From positions 784,001 through 848,000 of the forward strand of contig CP041667.1 in assembly GCA_007361935.1 (NCBI GenBank): a stretch of DNA of 64,000 bases, in the 5' to 3' direction. Under the pieces are notes generated by a model. That model ran no database searches. It saw nothing but the letters and a program-made list of their open reading frames with translations, and had not been told where the DNA came from. This document shows, piece by piece, positions 1 through 8,107 of this stretch (the first letter of the stretch is position 1; each line of letters starts with the position of its first letter). Made by a program: the position numbers and the translations under genes. This stretch comes from Lachnospiraceae bacterium KGMB03038. GTDB taxonomy: Bacteria; Bacillota; Clostridia; Lachnospirales; Lachnospiraceae.

Positions 1-42
1 ACCATGCCAGCGTCCATAAAAGAGAGTTTGTCACTTCTCTTA

Positions 43-175
43 GCCATGACCTGTGTTGTCTGATAATGATACTCCCGTACAGCCACAGCCTGAACGCTAG
101 AAACGTCGCACGCAATGGGTACGGCTACATGAGAACCATGCAGAGGTGCAAGTCCTGTGGGCGTTGACAATCGCC
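43..175 (+). other. Conserved non-coding leader of the recombinase module (copy 1)
   Basis: About 130 bp here match 39250-39380 in element 2 with only roughly ten differences, judged by eye, whereas the recombinase genes downstream differ more. No open frame is shared. The segment can pair CCGTAC near 76-82 with GTACGG near 120. A structured RNA, a recombinase accessory site or a promoter region would all fit; I cannot choose among them. Positions 1-42 show nothing I recognise. Confidence 0.5.
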
Positions 176-228
176 GTCTGACTGCTTCAACAGTCCAAAA
201 CGAAAAGAGGTGATGTGTTATTGATAAA

Positions 229-390
229 ATGACAGAAAAAGAAGATACGGGAAATGCGACAGTCAAGAAGCGTCTGGCTTATGGAAAGACACGAATTATC
301 ATAAAAGAACATTTTTCAGAGCAAGGGAAAACGATTGACGAACTGTGGACAGATGTTCTTCTGGAAAAAGCAAAGCAGACAACAGCGTGA
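229..390 (+). CDS. TnpW-like small protein of the serine-recombinase element
   Basis: A 53-residue protein encoded just upstream of the recombinase, with a matching gene at 39426-39593 in element 2. The shared part is a GKT-R-hydrophobic segment followed by a K-E-H-F-S-E-x-G-K-T motif and a D-V-x-L-E-K-A-K-Q end. This resembles the TnpW family, small proteins of unknown role encoded next to Tn4451-type resolvases. The ATG at 229 is the first conventional start. A possible ATT start at 220 lies 9 bases after AGAGG, and the corresponding ATT is also well placed in element 2, so the true start may be 220. Family assignment is by motif resemblance. Confidence 0.5.
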   Translation: MTEKEDTGNATVKKRLAYGKTRIIIKEHFSEQGKTIDELWTDVLLEKAKQTTA

Positions 391-503
391 GAAAAAGGGG
401 CAGAGATGAAAAATATATTGAATGAGGAAAAATGCCCGTGTTATACTTTATCTGCAAGCAGGTATTGTAAACATGGGTTGGTTATAGAGGAGGATAACTG
501 ACA

Positions 504-2117
504 ATGAAACAACAGATTTACAATACTGCACTTTATCTTAGGCTGAGCCGTGATGATGAATTACAGGGGGAAAGCTCCAGTATCACGACACAGAGAAGTA
601 TGCTCCGCTCCTATGCCAGAGAACACCATTTGAACGTTATTGACGAGTACATAGATGACGGGTGGTCGGGAACAAACTTTGACAGACCGGATTTTCAGCG
701 CATGATTGCAGATATTGAAGCCGGAAAAATCAACTGTGTAGTTACAAAAGACCTCTCCCGTCTTGGCAGAAATTACATTATGACGGGGCAGTACACGGAA
801 CTGTACTTCCCCAGCCATAATGTCCGCTACATAGCGGTTGACGACGGCGTGGACAGTGAAAAAGGCGAGAGCGAAATTGCACCGTTTAAGAACATCATCA
901 ATGAGTGGGTGGCACGAGATACCAGCCGTAAAGTAAAATCTGCCTTTAAGACAAAATTTGCAGAGGGCGCACACTATGGGGCATATGCTCCGATTGGCTA
1001 CAAGAAGCACCCGGAAATCAAAGGGAAGATTATCCCAGATGATGAAACAAGGTGGATTGTGGAGAAGATATTTTCACTTGCCTATCAGGGCAACGGCGGG
1101 GCGAAAATCACAAAGACGCTGATTGAAGAAAAAGTACCCACTCCCTCTTGGATAAACTACCAGAGATACGGAACATTCGCACATATCTTCGCAAATGCGC
1201 CGGAGAGCAAGCGTTACACATGGACAATAGCACAGGTCAAGACGATACTGAAAAACGAAGTCTACATAGGAAACAGCGTGCATAACAAACAGTCTACTAT
1301 CTCTTTCAAGAACAAGAAGAAAGTCCGCAAGCCGGAAAGTGAATGGTTCAGAGTGGAGAATACCCATGAAGCGATCATTGACAAGGACGTGTTCTACCGT
1401 GTGCAGGAGCTTATCAAGTCCAGACGCCGACAGAGAAAGAACAAGGAAACACAGATATTCGCCGGACTTGTCAAATGCGCTGACTGTGGCTGGTCTATGA
1501 GGTTTGGGACGAATACCGCCAACAAAACGCCTTACAGCTATTACGCTTGCAGTTTTTACGGGCAGTTTGGCAAAGGTTACTGTTCTATGCACTATATCCG
1601 CTATGACGTGCTGTATCAAGCGGTACTGGAAAGACTTCAATTCTGGGCGAGAGCCGTACAGCAGGACGAGGAAATGGTCTTGAAGAAGATACAGAAAGCT
1701 GGAAACGCACAGAGATTGCAGACAAAGAAAAAAGCAGAAACGGCACTGAAAAAGGCAGAGAGCCGACAAAAAGAAGTTGACCGCTTATTCCTTAAAATGT
1801 ACGAGGACAGAGCCAGCGGAAAGATAACAGAGCGTAATTTCGTCATGTTATCCAGTAAATATCAGCAGGAACAGATAGAGCTGGAAGAACAGACAGCAAG
1901 CCTAAGTGAAGAAATACGAAAAATGGAACAAGAAATGATAGGCGCAGAGAAATGGGTGGAACTCATCAAAGAAAATGCAGTACCTAAGGAACTGACCGCT
2001 ACACTGCTCAATACCATGATTGAGAAAATCCTAATCCATGCGCCGGAAATAGATGATAATGGCGAAAAGACACAAGAAATCGAGATATATTATCGCTTTA
2101 TCGGAAAAATTGATTAA
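504..2117 (+). CDS. Large serine recombinase of element 1 (TnpX/TndX type)
   Basis: A 537-residue site-specific recombinase that would excise and integrate the element through a serine-DNA intermediate. The N-terminal resolvase domain carries the likely nucleophile S15 in Y-L-R-L-S-R-D-D and the conserved D-L-S-R-L-G-R-N motif. A recombinase domain follows at about 150-290. A zinc ribbon (C-A-D-C-G-W near 325-330 with later C-S-x-Y-x-K-G-x-C-S-M) and a long coiled coil at about 385-470 complete the usual large-serine-recombinase layout. It is closely similar over its whole length to the protein at 39705-41318. GAGGAGG lies just upstream of the ATG. Its substrate is probably the GGGAAACCGG core at 2143. 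Confidence 0.93.
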   Translation: MKQQIYNTALYLRLSRDDELQGESSSITTQRSMLRSYAREHHLNVIDEYIDDGWSGTNFDRPDFQRMIADIEAGKINCVVTKDLSRLGRNYIMTGQYTELYFPSHNVRYIAVDDGVDSEKGESEIAPFKNIINEWVARDTSRKVKSAFKTKFAEGAHYGAYAPIGYKKHPEIKGKIIPDDETRWIVEKIFSLAYQGNGGAKITKTLIEEKVPTPSWINYQRYGTFAHIFANAPESKRYTWTIAQVKTILKNEVYIGNSVHNKQSTISFKNKKKVRKPESEWFRVENTHEAIIDKDVFYRVQELIKSRRRQRKNKETQIFAGLVKCADCGWSMRFGTNTANKTPYSYYACSFYGQFGKGYCSMHYIRYDVLYQAVLERLQFWARAVQQDEEMVLKKIQKAGNAQRLQTKKKAETALKKAESRQKEVDRLFLKMYEDRASGKITERNFVMLSSKYQQEQIELEEQTASLSEEIRKMEQEMIGAEKWVELIKENAVPKELTATLLNTMIEKILIHAPEIDDNGEKTQEIEIYYRFIGKID

Positions 2118-2142
2118 AAATCGGATTGATATTTTTAACTAA

Positions 2143-2152
2143 GGGAAACCGG
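2143..2152 (+). other. Right attachment core of element 1
   Basis: GGGAAACCGG is preceded by element DNA (ATATTTTTAACTAA) and followed by coding DNA of bcrR. The same ten bases mark both ends of element 2 at 34709-34718 and 41345-41354. In the host gene they encode the end of W-E-T-G in a helix-turn-helix domain. Confidence 0.75.
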
Positions 2153-2654
2153 CAAGGGTTACCCTAACATTGAGTCGCTCAAGTGTATTTCTAAATTCTT
2201 TTCTGTGACCATAGATGAACTGCTATCGGGCGAAGAACTGATTACACTTGCCGAAACTGAAAATCGTTCCAACTTGAAAAAAATTTACAGTTTCATTTAT
2301 GGAATATTAGATATGATGGCGGTTACTTTTATACTTTTGCCGTTGTATGGTAACCTTGTTGACGGATATACTTATTCTGTCAATCTACTTTCATTTACAG
2401 ACACTACCCCAATATATCTTGCAATCTATTGGATTGTTTTTATTGTTTTGATTGCACTTGGGATAGCGAAACTGATGTGTGTTTGTTTTGAAAAGGAATC
2501 ATGGAGCAACATAATCACAAAATGCTCTCTCGTGCTGAGTACGCTTTTTATCTGCTTCTTCGCTGCGGCAAGACAACCCTATGTAACCGCCCTTATGTTT
2601 CTGCTATTTGTTGCTAAAATATTTGTCTGGATAAAGCAAACCCAAACAAAGTAA
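2153..2654 (+). pseudogene. bcrR: bcrR-type membrane-bound XRE regulator, 3' remnant cut by element 1
   Basis: Reading on from the attachment core gives E-T-G-K-G-Y-P-N-I-E-S-L-K, the end of a Cro/CI-type helix-turn-helix domain, then F-F-S-V-T-I-D-E-L-L-S-G-E-E, then four hydrophobic segments. That is the layout of BcrR, the membrane-bound activator of bcrABD in enterococci, with DNA-binding domain in front and four membrane helices behind. The N-terminal half is separated by the mobile element and lies outside the window. A fragment could start at GTG 2205, but it would lack the DNA-binding domain. The bacitracin operon directly downstream supports the identity. Confidence 0.82.
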
Positions 2655-2834
2655 AATGCCATAAACCCTTTAAAATAGGCTCTGACACGATAAGTGTCGG
2701 AGCTTTTTTCGTGCTGACATCTATTGTGTCGGCATTGTGACGGTAGATTTCTTGGCTTCTATGCAATACTCGTGGATAATAAGATTGTGGTCAGCGAAAA
2801 CAAGAACAGCAACCCACGGAAAGGAGAATCAAAT

Positions 2835-3752
2835 ATGGATTATATCATTGAAACAGAAAATCTTACGAAGCGATACGGAACAGCCACCGTTGTCGATAAG
2901 GTAAATCTTCATGTGCCAAAGGGCAAAATTTATGGTTTGCTCGGCAGAAACGGAGCAGGCAAAACCACAGCAATGAAAATGATGTTGCAGCTTGCTTTCC
3001 CAACGGAGGGAACGGTACGCTTGTTTGGCACAAACTATAAGGAAAATATCCATACCCTTTATAGCAAAGTAGGCTCTATTATCGAAACACCGGGATTTTA
3101 CAGTAATTTAACAGGGTATGAGAATTTGCAAATTCTCGCTAAACTGCGAGGGGGAGTATCTAAAAGTGGAGTAGAAAAAGCTCTTGAAGTTGTGGGGCTG
3201 CATAAGGAGAAAAGAAAAGTCTTTTCCGATTATTCCCTCGGAATGAAGCAACGGCTTGGTATTGCCGCCGCCATTATGCACGAGCCGGAGCTTTTAATAC
3301 TTGACGAACCGATTAACGGACTTGACCCCATTGGAATAGTTGAAATACGCTCATTTTTATCTGAACTTAGTCACAATCATGGCATTACCATTTTTATCTC
3401 AAGCCATGTTTTAAGCGAGATTGAACAGATAGCAGATATTATCGGCGTTATGCACGAGGGGCATTTAGTAGAGGAAGTGAATATATCCGAGCTTCACAAA
3501 AGGAATCGAAAATACATTCAATTTGATTTATCTGACAGTGAGATAGCCGGAAAGATTTTAGAAAACCACTACCACATGACGGATTTTACAGTGCAGGACG
3601 GTACGGTGAGAATTTATGACTTTAGCCAAAGTGTTGGAGAAATCAATCGAGAATTTGCACGAAATGGACTGCTCGTGACAAGGATAAATGATAGTGAGGA
3701 AAACTTAGAGGACTACTTTTCTAAACTGATTGGAGGTGGCGGTATTGCTTAA
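2835..3752 (+). CDS. bcrA: Bacitracin-resistance ABC transporter ATP-binding protein BcrA
   Basis: A 305-residue ABC ATPase of the BcrA/LanF class. Walker A (G-R-N-G-A-G-K-T-T), the signature Y-S-L-G-M-K-Q-R-L-G and Walker B (L-L-I-L-D-E-P) followed by N-G-L-D-P are all intact, with a C-terminal domain of about 90 residues. I start it at ATG 2835, just after AAAGGAGAATC; an in-frame extension to 2724 has no ribosome-binding site. It would pair with the permease that overlaps its 3' end to protect the cell from bacitracin. The order regulator, ATPase, permease, UppP matches bcrRABD of enterococci. Confidence 0.9.
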   Translation: MDYIIETENLTKRYGTATVVDKVNLHVPKGKIYGLLGRNGAGKTTAMKMMLQLAFPTEGTVRLFGTNYKENIHTLYSKVGSIIETPGFYSNLTGYENLQILAKLRGGVSKSGVEKALEVVGLHKEKRKVFSDYSLGMKQRLGIAAAIMHEPELLILDEPINGLDPIGIVEIRSFLSELSHNHGITIFISSHVLSEIEQIADIIGVMHEGHLVEEVNISELHKRNRKYIQFDLSDSEIAGKILENHYHMTDFTVQDGTVRIYDFSQSVGEINREFARNGLLVTRINDSEENLEDYFSKLIGGGGIA

Positions 3753-4494
3753 TCTTATTTCTTGTGAATTATTAAAACTAAAGCGTTCAAAAATGGTGCT
3801 AATTAGTGTGGCAGGGGTATTATCTACCCCACTTTTGATGTTAATAGAAGCCTTGCAAACACATTTTGATAAGCCGGAGATTATCTTTACCTTGTCTGAC
3901 ATATACAGCGACAGTGTACTGTATATCATGCTGCTGGTAAACATTATGATATATGTGGCAATTGCAGCTTACTTGTTTAGCAGAGAGTACACAGAAAGCA
4001 CCCTCAAAACCATATTGCCCATACCCATTTCAAGGACAAAACTATTAATTGGAAAATTTTGCACCCTGCTTCTTTGGATTGTTATGCTAACCCTTGTAAC
4101 ATGGGCAGGTATATTTATCGTTTGTGGGCTATATGACGCTGTCTTTACATTGGAGGGATATAGCTTACTAGTGGCAATAGTATGGCTCCCCAAGTTTTTG
4201 TTTGGCAGTATCCTGATGTTTTTAACAGTTTCTCCTTTTGTGTTTGTTGCTATGAAAACAAAAGGATTTGTCGCCCCGATGATTGGCTCTGCCGTGATTG
4301 TCATGGGAAGTGCCGCACTTTCAAATCAAGAATGGGGAGCGTTGTATCCGTGGACAGCCACCTATTTCTTGGTGCAGGGTAAACTTCAGAGTACCGGCTA
4401 TCCTACACTGCTGTCTGTATCTATTATTATTCTTGTATCAGCAGTTGGTTTTCTTATGACCTTTCATCATTTTAAAAAGGAGGATTTGAAATAA
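3745..4494 (+). CDS. bcrB: Bacitracin-resistance ABC transporter permease BcrB
   Basis: A 249-residue membrane protein of the ABC-2 type with about six hydrophobic segments, the partner of the ATPase just upstream. The N-terminus (L-I-S-C-E-L-L-K-L-K-R-S-K) is typical of lantibiotic and bacitracin export permeases. The best start is TTG 3745, spaced correctly after GGAGGTGG, so the gene overlaps the end of bcrA by 8 bases. The stop overlaps the next gene's ATG (TAATG). The tight packing implies one transcript. Confidence 0.87.
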   Translation: MLNLISCELLKLKRSKMVLISVAGVLSTPLLMLIEALQTHFDKPEIIFTLSDIYSDSVLYIMLLVNIMIYVAIAAYLFSREYTESTLKTILPIPISRTKLLIGKFCTLLLWIVMLTLVTWAGIFIVCGLYDAVFTLEGYSLLVAIVWLPKFLFGSILMFLTVSPFVFVAMKTKGFVAPMIGSAVIVMGSAALSNQEWGALYPWTATYFLVQGKLQSTGYPTLLSVSIIILVSAVGFLMTFHHFKKEDLK

Positions 4495-5321
4495 TGGTAC
4501 TTGATTTTATAGAAATTTTAAAAGTTATTTTTCTTGGAATTGTTGAGGGTATTACTGAGTGGCTACCTATCAGCAGCACAGGACATATGATTCTTGTGGA
4601 CGAATTTATCACACTTAATATGAGCGAAGCATTTAAAGAAATGTTTTTTGTTGTTATTCAACTTGGAGCTATACTCGCAGTGGTTGTAATGTTTTGGAAC
4701 AAGATGTTTCCCTTTCAATTTAAGAACAAAGCACAGTCAATTGTTAAAAAGGATACTTTCTCGTTGTGGTTCAAGGTTGCGGTAGCTTGTGTACCGTCAG
4801 CTATTATGGGGATTCTATTTGATGATTATTTGGATGCTTACCTCCAAACCCCCATTGTGATTTCAATCATGTTAATCTTTTATGGTTTGTTATTCATTCT
4901 CATAGAAAATTGGAATAAAAAGCGTACTCCTACTACTATGGCACTTTCTGACATCAGCTATAAAACAGCAATCTTGATAGGGGCATTTCAAGTGTTATCA
5001 CTTATACCCGGCACATCACGGTCGGGAGCAACGATTATAGGTGCTTTACTCATAGGAGTTTCACGAGTGGCAGCAGCAGAGTTTACTTTTTTCCTCGCAG
5101 TACCTACTATGCTTGGAGCAAGTGCTTTTAAGCTGTTAAAATTCGGGTTTGAATTTACAAGTGCAGAACTGCTCGCTCTTGTTCTCGGTATGGCTGTGGC
5201 ATTTGCGGTATCTGTCTTAGTAATTAAATTCCTAATGAACTTTATCAAAAAACATGATTTTAAGGTGTTTGGTTGGTATCGAATTGTGCTTGGTATACTT
5301 GTTGTACTTATAAAATCTTAA
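4494..5321 (+). CDS. uppP: Undecaprenyl-diphosphate phosphatase (BcrD/UppP)
   Basis: A 275-residue integral membrane enzyme that dephosphorylates undecaprenyl pyrophosphate, the target of bacitracin, and so restores the lipid carrier. Both family motifs are present: G-I-V-E-G-I-T-E-W-L-P-I-S-S-T-G-H near residues 13-29 and P-G-T-S-R-S-G-A-T near 170. The overlap with bcrB places it in the bacitracin operon, the position of bcrD. The length is normal for the family. A terminator follows. Confidence 0.93.
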   Translation: MVLDFIEILKVIFLGIVEGITEWLPISSTGHMILVDEFITLNMSEAFKEMFFVVIQLGAILAVVVMFWNKMFPFQFKNKAQSIVKKDTFSLWFKVAVACVPSAIMGILFDDYLDAYLQTPIVISIMLIFYGLLFILIENWNKKRTPTTMALSDISYKTAILIGAFQVLSLIPGTSRSGATIIGALLIGVSRVAAAEFTFFLAVPTMLGASAFKLLKFGFEFTSAELLALVLGMAVAFAVSVLVIKFLMNFIKKHDFKVFGWYRIVLGILVVLIKS

Positions 5322-5346
5322 TAATGCGTTTTCTTTGTGCGCGAAT

Positions 5347-5386
5347 AAAAATGCCAGTTGGTCCTTAAGATCAGCTGGCATTTTTG
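5347..5386 (+). terminator. Terminator of the bcr operon
   Basis: A hairpin with stem ATGCCAGTTG / CAGCTGGCAT is followed by TTTTTG and lies 25 bases after the uppP stop. A run of A before the stem could let it work in both directions. Confidence 0.8.
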
Positions 5387-5488
5387 TTTCTGGGGATGGA
5401 AAACAACCCAGAGATTCTCGTTGTCGATCTCCTCCTGATTTTAGTTTGCATGGTGAATTTTGCAAATTGAATCTACAGGAGGTTAATA

Positions 5489-5959
5489 ATGGGATTTAAT
5501 TATGGATATGAGAAAAAGAAGTTTGATAGTAGATGGAAGCGTTTAGAAGTTGAGTATTGTGATGCAGGGATGAGCGAAGAACAGATTGCTGCCATGAAAG
5601 AATATGACTGGGCATGGTTTTGCAGTCAAAGGGTTTTTCAAAACCATACGCAACCAATACCTTGTGAACAATATGATGAAGTATGTGGTCAATCACAGCT
5701 GTTCCGAAAGTTTGCATCGTTATCTTATCAATGGGATGTTGATAAGATTGATCAAACGCGATATGGATGGTTGGCTTCGGTGGAAAACGAACAACTACTG
5801 TTGAGATTGAAGAAGCTGTCGAAGAAAGATTTGGAGCTATTGACATTACTTTTTGTGGATGGTTATCGTCAAATTGATGTAGCACGTCTTTGGCATTGTT
5901 CCAGAAGTGCTGTTGCACAAAGATTTAAAAAAATAAAAAAATTTTTGAATAACACTTAA
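5489..5959 (+). CDS. Sigma-70 region 4-like DNA-binding protein of a conjugative element
   Basis: A 156-residue protein. The C-terminal 55 residues (L-S-K-K-D-L-E-L-L-T-L-L-F-V-D-G-Y then Q-I-D-V-A-R-L-W-H-C-S-R-S-A-V) form a sigma region 4-like helix-turn-helix. No region 2 is present, so it is not a full sigma factor. Small proteins of this kind are common in Firmicutes conjugative elements, next to xis and int, where they control transfer or excision genes. AGGAGG stands 8 bases before ATG. Its exact role here is inferred from context. Confidence 0.75.
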   Translation: MGFNYGYEKKKFDSRWKRLEVEYCDAGMSEEQIAAMKEYDWAWFCSQRVFQNHTQPIPCEQYDEVCGQSQLFRKFASLSYQWDVDKIDQTRYGWLASVENEQLLLRLKKLSKKDLELLTLLFVDGYRQIDVARLWHCSRSAVAQRFKKIKKFLNNT

Positions 5960-5962
5960 CAA

Positions 5963-6052
5963 ATGAAGCGTATCAGTGCCTACCCATTGAGGGAAGAACA
6001 TTCTCCCAATGTGGAGCTTGACAATTTCATAGACGGCATTTCCGGTACATAA
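5963..6052 (+). CDS. Possible 29-residue peptide downstream of the sigma-like gene
   Basis: A short frame starting 3 bases after the sigma-like gene. It begins M-K-R-I-S-A-Y-P and ends D-G-I-S-G-T. It lacks a clear ribosome-binding site of its own but could be translated by coupling. It may be a remnant of a larger element gene. Confidence 0.3.
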   Translation: MKRISAYPLREEHSPNVELDNFIDGISGT

Positions 6053-6435
6053 CCTATGTACGAGCGAATCAGGCACGCCGCGAAGATGGACAGCCCCAGG
6101 AGGTGATGAATAGGACTGTTCCGAGCGATCCACGTCAGCCTGATACCCGAAAGTGGCATTTCAGGGCGCGATGACTGCATAGGGGTTAAAGATACTTCCT
6201 CACGGCCTCCTAAAGACTTGGGGGGAACTCTGCGGCGCACGAGTAAAACGACGCTGTGGAGTTATGACAGCCGCGCCAGCGGAGACCGGAATGTCCCCAT
6301 CGCCAGGGGTGCGTGGCAAATGTGGCGAGTAAATTTTTCAAAGTCAGATACCATGCGCTGGCAGCTTCGGTTGCCAGCGCATTCATGTGATTTTGAAAGC
6401 AACAACCACATCTTTGACAGAAAGGGGGACCACCT
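6053..6435. other. Non-coding stretch before the excisionase gene, with a strong hairpin
   Basis: GC-richer than the bcr genes and without a convincing long frame. It contains AGGAGGTG followed by a 22-codon frame at 6106, and a strong hairpin (ATGCGCTGGCA at 6353-6363 with TGCCAGCGCAT at 6372-6382) that lacks a U-run. The segment probably belongs to the integrase end of the conjugative element and may hold recombinase arm sites. Confidence 0.4.
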
Positions 6436-6666
6436 ATGGAAAAATTGATTTCGCGGAAAGAGGCTGCCAAATTACTGGGGATTAGCATTGCCACTTTGGA
6501 TGCAGCTCGAAACAGTGGGCTAATTTCCTATGTTCAGTATGTGCAAAATGGTTGCGTGTACTTTACAGATGCTGGCCTTCAGGAGTATATCGCAAAATGC
6601 ACCCATCGTGCAAAGCCAGTGGAAAAAAGCGCTACATACCGCAAGCTGCGAAGTGTCCGAGCTTGA
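6436..6666 (+). CDS. Excisionase-like helix-turn-helix protein
   Basis: A 76-residue basic protein starting M-E-K-L-I-S-R-K-E-A-A-K-L-L-G-I, the N-terminal helix-turn-helix of the MerR-like/HTH_17 excisionase family. It lies 84 bases upstream of a tyrosine integrase, the usual place for xis. AAAGGGGG precedes the ATG. It would bind near the element end and bias the integrase towards excision. The role is inferred from position and family. Confidence 0.7.
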   Translation: MEKLISRKEAAKLLGISIATLDAARNSGLISYVQYVQNGCVYFTDAGLQEYIAKCTHRAKPVEKSATYRKLRSVRA

Positions 6667-6750
6667 GCTGTTCCGTATCCTTGCTGGAACCTAATATGTC
6701 TGATAAAACAAAGGTACAGCGCTGGACATTATTCTTAGGAGGTGACGGAA

Positions 6751-7962
6751 TTGGCAAAAAGAAAAAGGGCAATTCCTCAATATGGTACGGTCGTGCTTAA
6801 CGGCATTGAATATTATAGAACCAGAGTCGAAGATTCGGATGGAAACAGAGTGGCGCTTTATGCAAAGACGCCCGAAAAGCTTTATGACAAGGAACTGGAG
6901 GCGTTAGAGCAGATTGACAGTACTACGTTTCGTCGAAGATCGCCTACGGTTGCTGAGTACTGTGAGAAGTGGCTGCTGATGCAGTCCGTCCATGTTCGGG
7001 CCACCACCTTGACAGATTATACCTCTAAGGTGCGGCGGCACATTATTGGAGGGCTGGGAGACAAGAGAATGGCTGATGTATCCCTGGATGACATCCAACT
7101 TGCCCTCGTACCTGTTTCCAAGAAGTCGGCTTCGGTTTATAAGTCTGTGGTGATTCTCTGCAAGTCCATTTTCCGGGCGGCCAAGGAGAGCCATGTGATT
7201 GACGAGGACCCGACCATATACCTGGATGCAAAGGGAGGAGTTCCCCAGGAAGAAAGACAGGCATTGACGGATGAACAGGTTGAGCGGCTTTTGGACACGA
7301 TCCGGGATTTGCCGCCCTATGTATTTGTGATGATCGGTTTATATGCCGGTCTGCGCCGGGAAGAAATCCTGGCGCTGCAATGGGATTCTGTGTATCTGGA
7401 TGCAGAGGCTCCGTACTTAACGGTACGGCGGGCATGGCACACAGAACATAACAGGCCGGTCATTCTTACCGAGCTAAAGACCAAAGCGGCACAAAGAAAC
7501 ATTCCTCTCCCGGTCTGTCTGGTTGAATGTCTGAAAGATGCAAAGAAAAAATCCACTTCGGATTATGTGATTGCCAATCGGGACGGTGATCCGCTATCCT
7601 ATACACAGTTTAAGCGGCTGTGGCAGTATATTGTGACGCGGACTGCAAAGCCGAGAATGGCCAGAAAACTTGTGGACGGAAAGTATGTAAAATATATGCT
7701 TTACCCGAAACTTGGAGAAAAAGCCAGGAATAACGGCCATGTGGTATATAGCCTGGATTTTGAAGTGACACCGCATCAGCTGCGGCACACCTACATCACC
7801 AATCTGATTCATTCTTCGGTGGACCCCAAAACGGTACAATATTTGGCGGGCCATGAAAGCAGCAAAATCACGATGGACATTTACGCAAAGGTCAAATACA
7901 ACAGGCCGGATGATCTTGTCAAAGCAATGGGCTGTGCCTTTGACTTATGGGACGCTGTGTAA
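6751..7962 (+). CDS. Tyrosine integrase 1 of the conjugative-element-like block
   Basis: A 403-residue phage/Tn916-type integrase. The N-terminus (I-P-Q-Y-G-T-V then Y-Y-R-T-R) is an arm-binding domain, about 60-160 is a SAM-like core-binding domain, and the catalytic domain carries R202, H342-Q-L-R345, H368 and the nucleophile Y378 in M-D-I-Y-A-K. AGGAGG at 6737-6742 best fits a TTG start at 6751; GTG 6742 is the alternative. A terminator follows, and a second integrase of the same type comes next. Confidence 0.88.
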   Translation: MAKRKRAIPQYGTVVLNGIEYYRTRVEDSDGNRVALYAKTPEKLYDKELEALEQIDSTTFRRRSPTVAEYCEKWLLMQSVHVRATTLTDYTSKVRRHIIGGLGDKRMADVSLDDIQLALVPVSKKSASVYKSVVILCKSIFRAAKESHVIDEDPTIYLDAKGGVPQEERQALTDEQVERLLDTIRDLPPYVFVMIGLYAGLRREEILALQWDSVYLDAEAPYLTVRRAWHTEHNRPVILTELKTKAAQRNIPLPVCLVECLKDAKKKSTSDYVIANRDGDPLSYTQFKRLWQYIVTRTAKPRMARKLVDGKYVKYMLYPKLGEKARNNGHVVYSLDFEVTPHQLRHTYITNLIHSSVDPKTVQYLAGHESSKITMDIYAKVKYNRPDDLVKAMGCAFDLWDAV

Positions 7963-7988
7963 GTTCCGAACAATTCAGAAAATGAAGT

Positions 7989-8022
7989 AAGAGCGAGACA
8001 AGGATGTCTCGCTCTTAGTTTT
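7989..8022 (+). terminator. Terminator after integrase 1
   Basis: AGAGCGAGAC at 7990-7999 pairs with GTCTCGCTCT at 8006-8015 and is followed by TAGTTTTTC. It separates the two integrase genes into different transcripts. Confidence 0.8.
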
Positions 8023-8107
8023 TCCTTGGCCGTATCTTTGATTCAATTTGAAATCTCTGATAAAAAGGAGGTGTAGATACATCACCACGCGAGAAAGGAA
8101 ATTAATT

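Larger units (their letters stand above)
1..2152. mobile_element. Right-hand part of a serine-recombinase mobilizable element (element 1, left end outside window)
   Basis: This block holds a conserved leader, a TnpW-like small gene and a large serine recombinase. It ends at GGGAAACCGG (2143-2152), after which the DNA switches to the C-terminal coding part of a bcrR-type regulator. The same gene order and the same right end (ATATTTTTAACTAAGGGAAA) occur at 39250-41354 in element 2, where both ends are visible. The recombinase genes differ at many synonymous sites, so the two elements are relatives and not a recent duplication. The left end and any relaxase or cargo lie before position 1. Confidence 0.8.

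Noticed and set aside
1..200. Group II intron or tRNA-like structure in the conserved leader
   Set aside because: No domain V hairpin, intron boundary or reverse transcriptase gene is present.
1074..1769. Long antisense frames opposite the recombinase and opposite other genes
   Set aside because: They mirror well-supported coding genes, have no ribosome-binding sites and show no family likeness.
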